This document shows positions 22,128-31,851 of a DNA stretch of 64,000 nt, piece after piece; within the stretch, counting starts at the first letter, position 1; each line of letters starts with the position of its first letter. Under the pieces are notes generated by a model. It worked only from the letters and a program-made list of their open reading frames with translations. It did no database searches and was not told the origin of the DNA. The stretch comes from Actinomadura xylanilytica (lineage in GTDB: Bacteria > Actinomycetota > Actinomycetes > Streptosporangiales > Streptosporangiaceae). Position numbers and translations under genes: made by a program. The stretch covers positions 310,001 to 374,000 of the forward strand of contig NZ_JASNWE010000004.1 of NCBI RefSeq assembly GCF_030283145.1, written 5' to 3'.

Positions 22128-24527
22128 TCAGCGGCGGCGGGGGCGCAGCCGGTTCAGCCGCCACCAGGCCGCGGCCACGAAGACGACGGCCAGTCCCGCC
22201 GCGATCCCCATGTCCGCCAGCCAGACCCCCGGATCGTGCCGCCACAGCGGATCGGGGTCGGCGGGCGGCGGCCCGATCGTGTCGAGGTCGATCGTCGCGG
22301 CGGCGGCGCCCATCCCCCAGCGGGACGGCGACAGCCAGGCGAGCTGCTCCAGGCCGGGCAGCCCCACCAGCCGGACCAGCGCCCCGCACAGCACGAGCTG
22401 CCCCATCGACAGCACGATCAACAGCGGCAGCGTCTTCTCCGAGCTGCCCACCGACGCCGACACCAGCAGGCCGAGCGTCATCGACACGACGCCGAGCAGC
22501 CCCATCGACAGCATCAGCTCCGGCAGCACCGCGGTGAACGTCCCGGCCGCGGGCCGGTCGACCAGGACGAGCCCGATCAGCACCAGCGCCACGGCCTGGA
22601 GCCCGGTGATCAGGCCGAGCACCAGCAGCTTGGACATCAGGTAGACGCCGGCCGACAGCCCCGCCGCCCGCTCCCGCCGGTAGATCGTGCGCTCCTTGAC
22701 CAGTTCCCGGACCGCGTTCCCGGTCCCGGCGAAGCAGGCCGCGAAGACCAGCACCATCATCTTGGCGGCGGCGTCCTGGTTGGTCCCCGGCGGCCCGGCC
22801 AGCCCCCGCGGCGCCGGGATCGCCGCGATCAGCCCGCCGAGGATCAGCGGCATCACTCCGAGCAGCACCAGGTAGCTGCGGTCGGACGCGATCACCGCGA
22901 GGTAGCGCCGGCACAGCGTGCTGAGCTGGCCCAGCCGCGACTGCTGCGCGGGCGGCGGCACCGGCGTCCGCGCGTCGGTCACCCCGCCCTGCCCGTTCAG
23001 CGCGTACGCCACGTACCGCGCGTGCCGCGGCGAGGCGCGGAACTCCGCCGCCCAGTCGCGGTCCGGCTCCCGGTCGAACGCCTGGAACACCTCGGCCCAG
23101 CTCTCCTTGCCGAAGTGCTCCAGCCCCTCGCCGGGCGGGCCGTAGTAGGCCAGCCGCCCGCCCGGCACCAGCACCAGCAGCCGGTCGCAGGCGTCCAGGT
23201 TGGCGACGCTGTGCGTGACGACGATGACCGTCCGGCCGTCGTGCGCCAGCTCGCCCAGCATCTCCATCACGGTCTTGTCCAGGCCCGGGTCGAGCCCGGA
23301 CGTCGGCTCGTCCAGGAACAGCAGCGACGGCTTGGTCAGCAGCTCCAGCGCGACGCTGACCCGCTTGCGCTGCCCGCCCGAGAGCCGGTCGATGCGGGTC
23401 CCGGCGTGCGCGGTCAGGCCCAGCTCCGCCAGCACCTCGTCGACCCGCCCCCGCCGCTCCTCCTTGCGGGTGTCGCCAGGGAACCGCAGCTCGGCCGCGA
23501 ACAGCAGCGCCTGCCGGGTGGCGAGCCGGGTGTGCAGGATGTCCTCCTGCGGGACGAGCCCGATCCGGTGCCGCAGCTCGTCGTAGTCGGCGTACAGGTC
23601 GCGGCCGTCGTACCGCACCGTCCCCTCGGACGCCGGCCGCATCCCGGTCACCGCGCCCAGGAGCGTCGACTTCCCCGCCCCGCTCGGCCCGATCACCGCC
23701 ACCAGCGACCGTTCGGGGATCGGGAAGCCCACCCTGTCCAGGATCACCTTGCCCTCGGGCGTCCGCACCGTGAGGTCCTGCACCGACACCGACACGTCCC
23801 CGGTGTCGACGAACTCCCGCAGCTCCTCCCCGACCAGCCGGAACGTGGCGTGCCCGATGCCCAGCAGGTCGCTCTCGGAGAACGGCGCCGACTCGACCCG
23901 GACCCCGTTGACGTAGGTGCCGTTGTGGCTGCCGAGGTCGACGATCTCGCGCCGTCCCGGGCCGAGCGTGCGCAGCTCGGCGTGGTACCGCGACACCACC
24001 AGGTCGGGCAGCACCACGTCGTTGCCCGGTGCCCGCCCGATGCGCAGCGCCAGCGGCGCCACCCGGATCACCGAGCTCGGCTCCCGGCCGCCCCCCGGTC
24101 CCCGAACCGGCCGGGGCCGCGGCTGCGGCTGCGGCTGCGGCTGGGCGCGCGAATGGCTCTGCGGGGGCGACTGGGGCTGCGGGGGCGGCTGCTGGGGGCG
24201 GACGTCGGCGACGCAGACCACCCGGACGCCGTCGGTCGCGTTCCCGAGGCGGAACGAGCACTCGCCGTCGATCTCCATCCGCTGGATCCGGCGGCCCTCG
24301 AAGAAGGTCCCGTTGCTGCTGCCGCCGTCCTCGATCATCCAGCCGCCGGGACCGGCGCGCAGCAAGGCGTGGTGCCACGAGGCGCGCGGGTCGTCCACCC
24401 TGATCTCGGCGGCGGGGTCGCGGCCGACCCGGTACGCGCCGCCGGGGCGCAGCCGCCGCACCCGGTCGCCGGTGCGCACGACGAGGACCGGCGTGGCGAG
24501 GGAATCGGCGGACGCTCCGGCCGTCAT
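22128..24527 (-). CDS. FHA-FHA-ABC transporter fusion (Rv1747-like)
   Basis: A 799-aa half-transporter. Two FHA phosphothreonine-binding domains occupy about residues 15-105 (GGSSNGTFFEGRRI) and 150-235 (LGSHNGTYVNGVRV), joined by a Pro/Gln-rich linker. An ABCG-type ATPase follows with Walker A GPSGAGKST, signature LSGGQRKRVSVAL and Walker B LLFLDEP. Six predicted membrane segments end the protein. Mycobacterial Rv1747 has the same design and is controlled by PknF phosphorylation through its FHA domains, so Ser/Thr-kinase control is likely here. I chose ATG 24527, where the first FHA begins shortly after. Confidence 0.9.
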   Translation of the reverse strand: MTAGASADSLATPVLVVRTGDRVRRLRPGGAYRVGRDPAAEIRVDDPRASWHHALLRAGPGGWMIEDGGSSNGTFFEGRRIQRMEIDGECSFRLGNATDGVRVVCVADVRPQQPPPQPQSPPQSHSRAQPQPQPQPRPRPVRGPGGGREPSSVIRVAPLALRIGRAPGNDVVLPDLVVSRYHAELRTLGPGRREIVDLGSHNGTYVNGVRVESAPFSESDLLGIGHATFRLVGEELREFVDTGDVSVSVQDLTVRTPEGKVILDRVGFPIPERSLVAVIGPSGAGKSTLLGAVTGMRPASEGTVRYDGRDLYADYDELRHRIGLVPQEDILHTRLATRQALLFAAELRFPGDTRKEERRGRVDEVLAELGLTAHAGTRIDRLSGGQRKRVSVALELLTKPSLLFLDEPTSGLDPGLDKTVMEMLGELAHDGRTVIVVTHSVANLDACDRLLVLVPGGRLAYYGPPGEGLEHFGKESWAEVFQAFDREPDRDWAAEFRASPRHARYVAYALNGQGGVTDARTPVPPPAQQSRLGQLSTLCRRYLAVIASDRSYLVLLGVMPLILGGLIAAIPAPRGLAGPPGTNQDAAAKMMVLVFAACFAGTGNAVRELVKERTIYRRERAAGLSAGVYLMSKLLVLGLITGLQAVALVLIGLVLVDRPAAGTFTAVLPELMLSMGLLGVVSMTLGLLVSASVGSSEKTLPLLIVLSMGQLVLCGALVRLVGLPGLEQLAWLSPSRWGMGAAAATIDLDTIGPPPADPDPLWRHDPGVWLADMGIAAGLAVVFVAAAWWRLNRLRPRRR

Positions 24528-24624
24528 GTCCGGAGTGTAAATCCTTCCCCCTGATATGTGGAGGAATATTGACACGAGCTCTTTCCGGGAATTGAGTGAG
24601 AATCATGGCGAATCACCCGATCCG

Positions 24625-25320
24625 GTGAACGACACCGGCGACGTCCGGCGGCCACGGCCCGCGAGGCGCCGCCGGCCGATCGTGGCCGCCTGCGCCGTGC
24701 TCCTGCTGATCATCCTGCTGGTCGTCGCGGACCGCGCCGCGGCGGCCTACGCCGAGCACCGGATGGCGCAGGAGATCAGGAAAGAGGGATTTCCGGCCGC
24801 CCCGGACGTGACGATCAAAGGCGTTCCGTTCCTCACCCAGGTCGCCTCGCGCGATTTCCCCGACGTCCGGCTTAAGGCGCGCGACATCGCCGAGGGTCCC
24901 CTGAACATCACCCGGCTCGACGTGCGCGCCCGCGATGTCCACCTCGACTCGGGATTCCGCAGCGGCACGCTCGGCACGGTGGACGGCACGGCGTTCGTCA
25001 GCTTCGGCGACCTCGCCAAGGCGGGCGGCGACCCGGACCTGGAGCTGTCGGCGGACGGCCCGGACAAGGTCCGCGCGAAGGTCGACCTCGCCATCACCGA
25101 GGTCACCGCGACCGCGCGCGTGACCAAGGAGGGCGACGCGATCCGCGTCCAAGCCCTCGCGGTCGAGGGCCTCCCGCTGGACGACCTCGGCGACGCGCTC
25201 GACTTCACGGTGCCGGTCCGCGGGCTGCCGCTCGGCCTGGCGTTCCAGAGCCTGACCGTCTCCGAGCACGGCATCGGCCTCCGCGTCACCGGCAGGAACG
25301 TCGCCTTCACCGACCGTTGA
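24625..25320 (+). CDS. DUF2993 (LmeA-like) membrane-anchored lipid-associated protein
   Basis: A protein of about 231 aa. A cytoplasmic basic stretch (RRPRPARRRRP) precedes one membrane segment (IVAACAVLLLIILLVVA). A DUF2993 domain follows with the hallmarks ITIKGVPFLTQ-like (VTIKGVPFLTQVASRDFPDV) and LDVRARDVHL. Known relatives such as LmeA bind phosphatidylinositols in the cell envelope. No good ribosome site is seen; GTG 24625 and ATG 24556 are both possible. TTGACA at about 24570 could be a -35, which would favour the downstream start. Confidence 0.75.
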   Translation: MNDTGDVRRPRPARRRRPIVAACAVLLLIILLVVADRAAAAYAEHRMAQEIRKEGFPAAPDVTIKGVPFLTQVASRDFPDVRLKARDIAEGPLNITRLDVRARDVHLDSGFRSGTLGTVDGTAFVSFGDLAKAGGDPDLELSADGPDKVRAKVDLAITEVTATARVTKEGDAIRVQALAVEGLPLDDLGDALDFTVPVRGLPLGLAFQSLTVSEHGIGLRVTGRNVAFTDR

Positions 25321-25446
25321 CCGCGGCCCCCGGCCGGGCGCCGACCCGCGACCCAAACATGAATGTGACCATTCGTAACCGACCCATTGCTGTAGGTTTC
25401 CCGACGAGCAATGACCCGACCGCCCCGAGAGGAACCTGGTCCCCTC

Positions 25447-27639
25447 ATGCAACCTTTCGAGCTGCCGGAGTTCTACGTCCCGTACCCCGCGCGCCTCAAC
25501 CCCCATCTGGAGGGGGCGCGGATCCACAGCACCCTGTGGGCGCGCGAGATGGGCATGCTGGATGACACCCGCGACCCGGGCACCCCCGAGATCTGGGACG
25601 AGGCCGAGCTGGACGCGATGGACTACGCGCTGCTGTGCGCCTACACCCATCCCGACTGCGCGGCCCCCGAGCTCGACCTGATCACCGACTGGTACGTGTG
25701 GGTGTTCTACTTCGACGACCACTTCCTGGAGGTCTTCAAGCGCTCCCGCGACCAGGAGGGCGCCCGCGCCTACCTCGACCGGCTCAGCGCGTTCATGGAC
25801 GAGGGCGAGCCGCTCGAGCCCACCAACGCGTGCGAACGGGGGCTGCGGGACCTGTGGGCGCGCACCGTCCCGGCGCGTTCGGCCGGGTGGCGGCGCCGGT
25901 TCGCCGAGAGCACCGACAACCTGCTGCGCGAGTCGCTGTGGGAGCTGTCCAACATCAGCGACGCCCGGATCCCCAACCCGGTCGAGTACATCGAGATGCG
26001 CCGCAAGGTCGGCGGGGCGCCATGGTCGGCCGGCCTGGTCGAGCACGCCGTCGGCGCCGAGGTCCCCGACCGGGTCGCCGGCACCCGCCCGCTCCGCGTC
26101 CTGAAGGACACCTTCTCCGACGGGGTGCACCTGCGCAACGACCTGTTCTCCTACCAGCGCGAGACCGAGACCGAGGGCGAGATCAACAACTGCGTCCTGG
26201 TGATCGGGCACTTCCTCGGCACCGGCCCGCAGCAGGCGGCCGACACCGTCAACGACCTGCTCACCTCCCGGCTGCGCCAGTTCGAGAACACCGCGCTGAC
26301 CGAGCTGCCGCCGCTGTTCGAGGAGTACGCGCTCGACCCGTTCGAGCGGGCGAGCGTGCTGGCCTACGTCAAGGGCCTCCAGGACTGGCAGTCGGGCGGC
26401 CACGAGTGGCACCTGCGCTCCAGCCGCTACATGAACGAGTCGGCGCCGAAGCGGGGCATGGCCGCGGCCCGGCTCCCCGGGCTACTGAAGGCCGCCGTGC
26501 AGAGCCGCCCGCACCTGACCCACAAGCGGCCGGTCGGGCCGACGCCGCTGCCCGAGTTCGTCATGCCGTACCAGCTCAGGCTCAGCCCGCACCTCGGCCG
26601 GGCCCGCCTCGCCTGCGTCGAGTGGTGCGGGAAGGTCGGCATGTACGATCCGGTGCCGCGGCACGCCGAGCCGATCTGGACCGCCGAGCGGCTCGCCGGG
26701 TTCGACTTCCCGCTGTGCTCGGCCGGGCTCGACCCCGACGCCACGCCCGAGGCGCTCGACCAGTCGGGGCAGTGGCTGGCGTGGGGCACCTACGGCGACG
26801 ACTACTTTCCGGCGATCTTCTTCCGCGACCGCGACATGGCGGGCGCGAAGCGGTTCAACGCCCGGCTCTCCGACTTCATGCCGCTCGACCTCGGCCCGAC
26901 CCCGCCGGCCGAGAACCCGGTGGAGACCGGGCTCGCCGACCTGTGGCGCCGCACCGCGGGCCCGATGGAGCCCGCCGACCGCGCCCGGTTCCGCGAGGCG
27001 GTCGAGACGATGACCGCGAGCTGGCTGTGGGAGCTGGCCAACCACGTCCAGAGCCGGATCCCCGACCCGGTCGACTACGTCGAGATGCGGCGGCACACCT
27101 TCGGCTCGGAGCTGACGCTGAGCCTGGCCCGCATCGAGCACGGCCGCGACATCCCCGACGCGATCTACGAGACCCGCACGATGCGCGAGGTCGAGTGCTC
27201 GGTGATGGACTACTGCTGCCTGCTCAACGACGTGTTCTCCTACCAGAAGGAGATCGAGTTCGAGGGCGAGCTCAACAACGGGGTGCTGGCCGTCCAGCGG
27301 TTCTTCAACTGCGGGCGGGACGAGGCGGTCGCGATCGTCAACGACCTGATGACCTCGCGGCTGCGCCAGTTCGACCACCTCACCGCGACCGAGGTCCCGG
27401 CGCTGGTCGCCGATTTCGACCTCGACGACCGGGGCCGGATCGCCCTGGAGGCCCGGATGGAGGAGCTGCGCGACTGGGTCGCCGGCATCCTCCACTGGCA
27501 CCGCGAGACCGACCGCTACCACGAGGACGTCCTCCTCGCGCAGGCCGCCGCCTCGTCCGCGCTGCCGCTGCGCGGCCCCACCGGGCTCGGCACCTCGGCC
27601 GCCTACCTGCGCCCGCTCCTCTCCCGGGGGGCCGGCTGA
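25447..27639 (+). CDS. geoA: Geosmin synthase (germacradienol/geosmin synthase)
   Basis: A 730-aa bifunctional terpene cyclase converting farnesyl diphosphate to germacradienol and then geosmin. The N-terminal domain begins LPEFYVPYPARLNPHL and holds the DDHFLE metal motif at about residue 90 and the NSE-type NDLFSYQRETETEGE. The C-terminal domain repeats the fold, starting LPEFVMPYQLRLSPHLGRAR, with DDYFP and NDVFSYQKEIEFEGE. Length and both domains match the family. ATG 25447 begins right at the conserved N-terminus. An EF-hand protein gene follows by 57 bp. Confidence 0.95.
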   Translation: MQPFELPEFYVPYPARLNPHLEGARIHSTLWAREMGMLDDTRDPGTPEIWDEAELDAMDYALLCAYTHPDCAAPELDLITDWYVWVFYFDDHFLEVFKRSRDQEGARAYLDRLSAFMDEGEPLEPTNACERGLRDLWARTVPARSAGWRRRFAESTDNLLRESLWELSNISDARIPNPVEYIEMRRKVGGAPWSAGLVEHAVGAEVPDRVAGTRPLRVLKDTFSDGVHLRNDLFSYQRETETEGEINNCVLVIGHFLGTGPQQAADTVNDLLTSRLRQFENTALTELPPLFEEYALDPFERASVLAYVKGLQDWQSGGHEWHLRSSRYMNESAPKRGMAAARLPGLLKAAVQSRPHLTHKRPVGPTPLPEFVMPYQLRLSPHLGRARLACVEWCGKVGMYDPVPRHAEPIWTAERLAGFDFPLCSAGLDPDATPEALDQSGQWLAWGTYGDDYFPAIFFRDRDMAGAKRFNARLSDFMPLDLGPTPPAENPVETGLADLWRRTAGPMEPADRARFREAVETMTASWLWELANHVQSRIPDPVDYVEMRRHTFGSELTLSLARIEHGRDIPDAIYETRTMREVECSVMDYCCLLNDVFSYQKEIEFEGELNNGVLAVQRFFNCGRDEAVAIVNDLMTSRLRQFDHLTATEVPALVADFDLDDRGRIALEARMEELRDWVAGILHWHRETDRYHEDVLLAQAAASSALPLRGPTGLGTSAAYLRPLLSRGAG

Positions 27640-27696
27640 GGCCCGGGCGCCAACGGATATGCCAGATCAGCACGCACAACGTCGAAGGGGTATGCC

Positions 27697-28371
27697 GTGT
27701 ACGCCAACACCCGTCGTGAGGTCCCCGCCGACCCCGGCTCCACCCCGCCGCGCCGGACCACGCCGCGAGAGGGCGCATTCCGGGACGGCGCGTTCCGGGA
27801 CGGCGCGCTGCGCAACGTGGCCTTCCGGGACGGCAGGTCGCGGAGGGGGATGACCTGGATGGACCTGGCCGCGGCGGGCCTGCCGTCCGATGCGACGCGG
27901 CGGCGGCTGGTGGCCGCGAGCTTCGACATCTTCGACGCCGACGAGGACGACGTCATCGCCCCGCTCGACTTCAAGCTGCTGGCCCGGCGGATCGACGACG
28001 CGGTCGTCCGCCCGAGCGGGGGGCGGCCGGGACGGGCCATGGACGAGGGGCTCAGCCTCTGGTGGTACCGGCTGACCAACGGCGAGAACACCCGGGTGAC
28101 CCGCGCCGAGTACACCGAGGCGATGCTCGGCGGGCTGCTGTCGTCGCCGGGCGACTACCGGCGCTCGGTCCGGGCCGTCCTGGACGAGGTGCTGCGCGCG
28201 CTGGCCCCCGGCGGCATGCTGACCGCCGAGCAGGGCGCGCTGGTCTTCGCGGTGTTCAACGCCGGGCCCGAGACCGGGGACCTGTTCGCCGGACGGCGCG
28301 GAACCGAGACCGTGACGCACGACGAGTTCCAGCTCTTCTTCGCCGCCTATTTCTTCGGCGGCCACCCCTGA
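27697..28371 (+). CDS. EF-hand protein with short N-terminal pentapeptide-like repeat
   Basis: A 224-aa cytoplasmic protein. Residues about 26-46 read GAFRDGAFRDGALRNVAFRD, four pentapeptide-like units encoded by 15-bp repeats. An EF-hand loop, FDIFDADEDDVIAPLDF, lies near residue 70. A helical calmodulin-like remainder follows (WWYRLTNGENTRVTRAEY) with a second degenerate hand near the C-terminus. The GTG start at 27697 follows AAGGGG; an internal ATG at 27850 would remove the repeats. Calcium binding is likely. The position after geosmin synthase suggests a developmental link, which is inference. Confidence 0.7.
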   Translation: MYANTRREVPADPGSTPPRRTTPREGAFRDGAFRDGALRNVAFRDGRSRRGMTWMDLAAAGLPSDATRRRLVAASFDIFDADEDDVIAPLDFKLLARRIDDAVVRPSGGRPGRAMDEGLSLWWYRLTNGENTRVTRAEYTEAMLGGLLSSPGDYRRSVRAVLDEVLRALAPGGMLTAEQGALVFAVFNAGPETGDLFAGRRGTETVTHDEFQLFFAAYFFGGHP

Positions 28372-28647
28372 CCGGCCCTGCAAAGGGTGGCATATTCGGG
28401 CAACTCACGCCATATTCGTCTGACCGGTGATCGCCGCTCACCTGGGCTTTGACCTGGGTGAACGGCCGATCCATCCGCATTTCTCACCCTCTTTCGCCCG
28501 GCGGCCGGCCCGCCGAGATCCCCATTTCGGACGACCGGCTTTTATGGCGAATGGCCATCCGTCCACAATCGATGTGGTGCATCCTGCGATAGGTGCCCGG
28601 CCGTTCCCCCGGCCGCCGGGCGAGACCGTCAACGAGGATCTGCACCC

Positions 28648-30417
28648 ATGTCAGCACATCTGTCCCCCGACCCCCCGACCGACCGGACGCCGCTGGAACG
28701 GGCCCTGCTCGTCTGGCTGGCCTCGGTGGTCCTCATCGGCGGCACGTGGCTGTGGGCGGTGTTCGCCGCCACCCAGCCGGTCAAGCCGCTGGTGGCCTGG
28801 GGCGGCGGCCCGGCGGCGCTGGCCGCGTGCGTCCTGGTCACGCTCGCCGCCCACCGCTCGATGGTGGCCCGCCGGCTGGACGTCCGGCTCGCCGAGGCCC
28901 GGGACACCGCCGCCCGGCTGGAACGCCAGATCGTGGACCTGTCGGCGGGCACGCTCCCGGAGGTGCTCCGCCAGGTGCGCGCCGGGGTCCCGGCCGAGAC
29001 CGCGCTCGCCGAGGTGCCGCGCCCCGCCAGCCCCGGGCTCCGGCGCGTCCTGCACTGGGCCGCCCACGAGGTCGCCGCGGGCGAGCGCGCCGCCGCGGCG
29101 GCCCGGTCCGAGCTGGCCGAGCTGGAGGGCCAGACCGTCCGGCTGCTGGACGACACGTTCCCCGAGATCGTCCAGCGGATCCGCCTCGACGGCACCTCCT
29201 CCGACACGCTGCTGGGCACCCTCCCCCTCCCCGAGCATCCGGTGGCGCGGCGGCTGATGCAGAACGTCACCCGCGACCTGTCCGACTGCGAACGGACCAA
29301 CGCCATGCTGCTCGGCTTCTGCGCCGAGGGCGCGGCCCGGAACCAGGCCGCGTGCACCCGGATGCTCGCGCAGCTCCGCGAGCTGGAGTTCCAGTTCGCC
29401 GAGGACGAGGTCTTCGCCGACCTGCTCGAGCTCGACCACGGCGTGTCCATGATGGGCCGGACGTCCGACACCATCGCGCTGCTCGCCGGCGGGTGCACCG
29501 GCCGGCGGTGGACCAAGCCGATCATCATGGAGAGCATCCTGCGCGGCGCGCTGGGGCGCATCGCCGACTACCGGCGGCTGCGGCTGCACTCGGTCAGCGA
29601 GGCCGCGATCGTCGGGGTCGCGGCCGAGGGCGTGATGCACGCGCTGGCCGAGCTGATGGACAACGCGGCGGTGTTCTCCACCCGCGACCACGAGGTGCAC
29701 GTGTACGTCGAGGAGGTCGACTCCGGCATCGTCATCGTCGTCGAGGACGCCGGCATCGGCATGCGCAAGCGCGAGCGGGCCCGCGCCGAGCGGCAGGTGA
29801 CCTCGCCCGACACCGAGACCAACCTGTCCAAGGAGCGGCTCGGGCTGGCGGTGGTCGGACGGCTCGCCAAGAAGCACGGGCTGCGGATCAGCTTCCGGCC
29901 GTCCGCGCGCGGCGGCATCGGCGCGGTGATGTGGATCCCGCGCACCCTGGTGACCGAGCCCCTCGAACTGCCCTACTCCCGGCCCCCGCGAACGCGCCCG
30001 CGCGCGCCCGGCCGCTGGGGCGCGCTCAGCGAGGCCGCCCGGTCCACCCCCTTCCCGTCCCCCGTCCCGGCCCCGCCCGGGAGCACCAAGGCGCCGGCCC
30101 GGCTGCCGAGGCGTCCCGTCGGGGCGTCCCTCGTCGGCATCCCGGACTTGCTGGACTCGCGGTTCCGGCGGACCGACAGCGTCCCCGCCGACACCGGCGT
30201 CCGCGCCCCCGCACCCACACCCGCGCCCGCGCCCCTGCCCGCGGCCACGCCGACACCCGACCCGACGCCCGCGAACGCGAACGGCGACCCGGCCGACCGG
30301 CTCGCCGCGTTCCGCCGGTCGTCCGCGCGCGCGCCGGGCGCCGAGGACCCGGCCGGCGGCGCGGGCCCGACCGACACGGCAGGCCACAACGGCACGGCCG
30401 CACAGGACGACCGATAG
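28648..30417 (+). CDS. Conservon sensor histidine-kinase-like protein (CvnA type), conservon 1
   Basis: A 589-aa membrane protein, first gene of a five-gene conservon. Two membrane segments lie near the N-terminus (LVWLASVVLIGGTWLWAVFA and ALAACVLVTLAA). A long helical linker and an HATPase domain follow, with N-box ELMDNAAVFSTRDHEV and G-box EDAGIGMRKR. A canonical phospho-accepting histidine motif is not obvious, as usual for CvnA. The C-terminal 150 residues are Pro/Ala-rich and disordered. Unlike the second conservon's kinase, it has no large extracellular sensor domain. GAGGAT precedes ATG 28648. Confidence 0.85.
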   Translation: MSAHLSPDPPTDRTPLERALLVWLASVVLIGGTWLWAVFAATQPVKPLVAWGGGPAALAACVLVTLAAHRSMVARRLDVRLAEARDTAARLERQIVDLSAGTLPEVLRQVRAGVPAETALAEVPRPASPGLRRVLHWAAHEVAAGERAAAAARSELAELEGQTVRLLDDTFPEIVQRIRLDGTSSDTLLGTLPLPEHPVARRLMQNVTRDLSDCERTNAMLLGFCAEGAARNQAACTRMLAQLRELEFQFAEDEVFADLLELDHGVSMMGRTSDTIALLAGGCTGRRWTKPIIMESILRGALGRIADYRRLRLHSVSEAAIVGVAAEGVMHALAELMDNAAVFSTRDHEVHVYVEEVDSGIVIVVEDAGIGMRKRERARAERQVTSPDTETNLSKERLGLAVVGRLAKKHGLRISFRPSARGGIGAVMWIPRTLVTEPLELPYSRPPRTRPRAPGRWGALSEAARSTPFPSPVPAPPGSTKAPARLPRRPVGASLVGIPDLLDSRFRRTDSVPADTGVRAPAPTPAPAPLPAATPTPDPTPANANGDPADRLAAFRRSSARAPGAEDPAGGAGPTDTAGHNGTAAQDDR

Positions 30418-30420
30418 GAG

Positions 30421-30861
30421 ATGGGGCAACGCCCCGCGACCCCGATGAGCACCATGGACCGAGACCTCGGCTGGCTGCTGGACCGCCTGGCGAACAGGAC
30501 ACCCGGCATCCGGCACGTACTGGTGCTGTCCAAGGACGGCCTGAAGATCTGCCACACCCCCGACCTGGACGAGGACCGGGCCGACCAGCTCGCCGCGCTC
30601 GCCTCCGGCATCCAGAGCCTGGCGGTCAGCGCGTCCGCCGAGTTCGGGCACACCCCCGGGTCGGGCCAGTCGATGGTGGAGTTCCACGGCGGGATCCTGC
30701 TGATCGTCCCGGCCGGCGAGGGCTCGCACCTGGCGGTGATCACCGCCGACGAGTGCGACGTCGGGCTGATCGGGCACACCATGAACCAGCTCGTCGAGCA
30801 GATCGGCGGGCGGCTGACCGCGCCGCCGCTGGGCCGCGGCGGCGGCGCCGGGCCGGCATGA
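30421..30861 (+). CDS. Roadblock/LC7 protein (CvnB type), conservon 1
   Basis: A 146-aa Roadblock-fold protein, an expected regulator of the small GTPase. Characteristic parts are LGWLLDRLANRTPGIRHVLV, LSKDGLKICHTPDLD and GILLIVPAGEGSHLAVITA. The gene starts just after the kinase gene; the annotated ATG is only one base from GGAG, so ATG 30445 (MSTMDRDL) may be the real start. It overlaps the next gene by ATGA. Confidence 0.88.
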   Translation: MGQRPATPMSTMDRDLGWLLDRLANRTPGIRHVLVLSKDGLKICHTPDLDEDRADQLAALASGIQSLAVSASAEFGHTPGSGQSMVEFHGGILLIVPAGEGSHLAVITADECDVGLIGHTMNQLVEQIGGRLTAPPLGRGGGAGPA

Positions 30862-31217
30862 ACCCGTTCGCCGGCGATGAGGGCCCCGACCGGATCTACG
30901 CGGTCACCACGGGCCGCGCGCCCGCGGACGACGAACGGTTCGACGTGGTGTCGCTCATCGTCGGCGAGGTCGACCCCGCGCCCGGCATGCAGTCCGAGCA
31001 CGCGATGGTGCTGCGGACGTGCCGGCACCACCCGGTGGCCGTGGTGGAGCTGTCGGCCCGGCTCGGGCTGCCGATCAGCGTGCTCCAGCTCGTGCTGCGC
31101 GACCTGGTCGGCCTGGGCCGCGTCACCGCACGCCATCCGACCTCGGCGCCCGCCCCGCGGGAGCTCGCCGACCTCGACACCCTGAAGCAGGTGCTCGTTG
31201 GACTCCAGAATCTCTGA
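30858..31217 (+). CDS. DUF742 protein (CvnC type), conservon 1
   Basis: A 119-aa DUF742 protein with a winged-helix-like core, CRHHPVAVVELSARLGLPIS then VLQLVLRDLVGLGRVTARHP, ending LKQVLVGLQNL. It starts 4 bp inside the Roadblock gene and its 3' end overlaps the GTPase gene by 20 bp. DUF742 proteins are part of the conservon G-protein-like membrane complex. Confidence 0.88.
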   Translation: MNPFAGDEGPDRIYAVTTGRAPADDERFDVVSLIVGEVDPAPGMQSEHAMVLRTCRHHPVAVVELSARLGLPISVLQLVLRDLVGLGRVTARHPTSAPAPRELADLDTLKQVLVGLQNL

Positions 31218-31851
31218 TCCGCAGGCCCGCCACGGCGAGGCCGCCTTCCCGGGCCTGCCGCTGCGCGACACCGCGCGGGACGCGCTGAAGATCGTGCTCG
31301 TGGGCGGGTTCGGCGCCGGCAAGACCACCATGGTCGGGTCGGTCAGCGAGATCCGCCCGCTCAGCACCGAGGAGCTGATGACCCGGGCCGGGGTCGGGAT
31401 CGACGACGCCGGCCGGCTGCCCGACAAGAACAGCACCACGGTCGCGTTCGACTTCGGGCGCATCACGCTGAACGCCTACCAGGTGCTCTACCTGTTCGGG
31501 GCGCCCGGGCAGCAGCGGTTCTGGTTCCTGTGGGACCGGCTCTTCTCCGGGACGCTGGGCGCGGTCGTGCTGGTCGACACCCGCCGGCTGGAGGACTCCT
31601 GGTTCGCCGTCGACCGGCTGGAGCACGGCGGGATGCCGTTCATCGTCGCGGTGAACCGCTTCGAGGCCCCCGGGGCCGGCCCCGAACCGGACCTCGCCCA
31701 GATCCGGGAGGCGCTGTGCCTGTCCGAACGCGTCCCGCTGATCGACTGCGACGCGAGACGGCGCGAGTCGTCCAAGACCGTGCTGATCACGCTCGTCAAG
31801 TACCTGGCCCACTGCAAGAAATCCGCCGCCGCACGGGAGACCGCACCGTGA
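31198..31851 (+). CDS. Conservon small GTPase (CvnD type), conservon 1
   Basis: A 217-aa Ras-like GTPase of the bacterial conservon class. P-loop GGFGAGKTT lies at about residues 36-44, followed by ST in switch I (KNSTTVAFDFGRI), G3-like LFGAPGQQRFWFLW and G4-like VNRFE. The start is TTG 31198, inside the DUF742 gene. The next gene, a P450, starts within its stop (GTGA). In Streptomyces such complexes act as G-protein-like modules affecting development and metabolism. Confidence 0.9.
   Translation: MDSRISDPQARHGEAAFPGLPLRDTARDALKIVLVGGFGAGKTTMVGSVSEIRPLSTEELMTRAGVGIDDAGRLPDKNSTTVAFDFGRITLNAYQVLYLFGAPGQQRFWFLWDRLFSGTLGAVVLVDTRRLEDSWFAVDRLEHGGMPFIVAVNRFEAPGAGPEPDLAQIREALCLSERVPLIDCDARRRESSKTVLITLVKYLAHCKKSAAARETAP

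Noticed and set aside
22083..24554. 823-aa plus-strand frame
   Set aside because: Antisense shadow of the FHA-ABC transporter gene; sequence is low-complexity Arg/Asp/Gly.
25635..27719. 694-aa frame overlapping geosmin synthase
   Set aside because: An alternate-frame shadow of geosmin synthase with Arg/Pro-rich composition and no motif.
28372..28647. Small gene between the EF-hand protein and conservon 1
   Set aside because: Short frames there lack codon bias and ribosome sites; the stretch is best read as the conservon promoter region.
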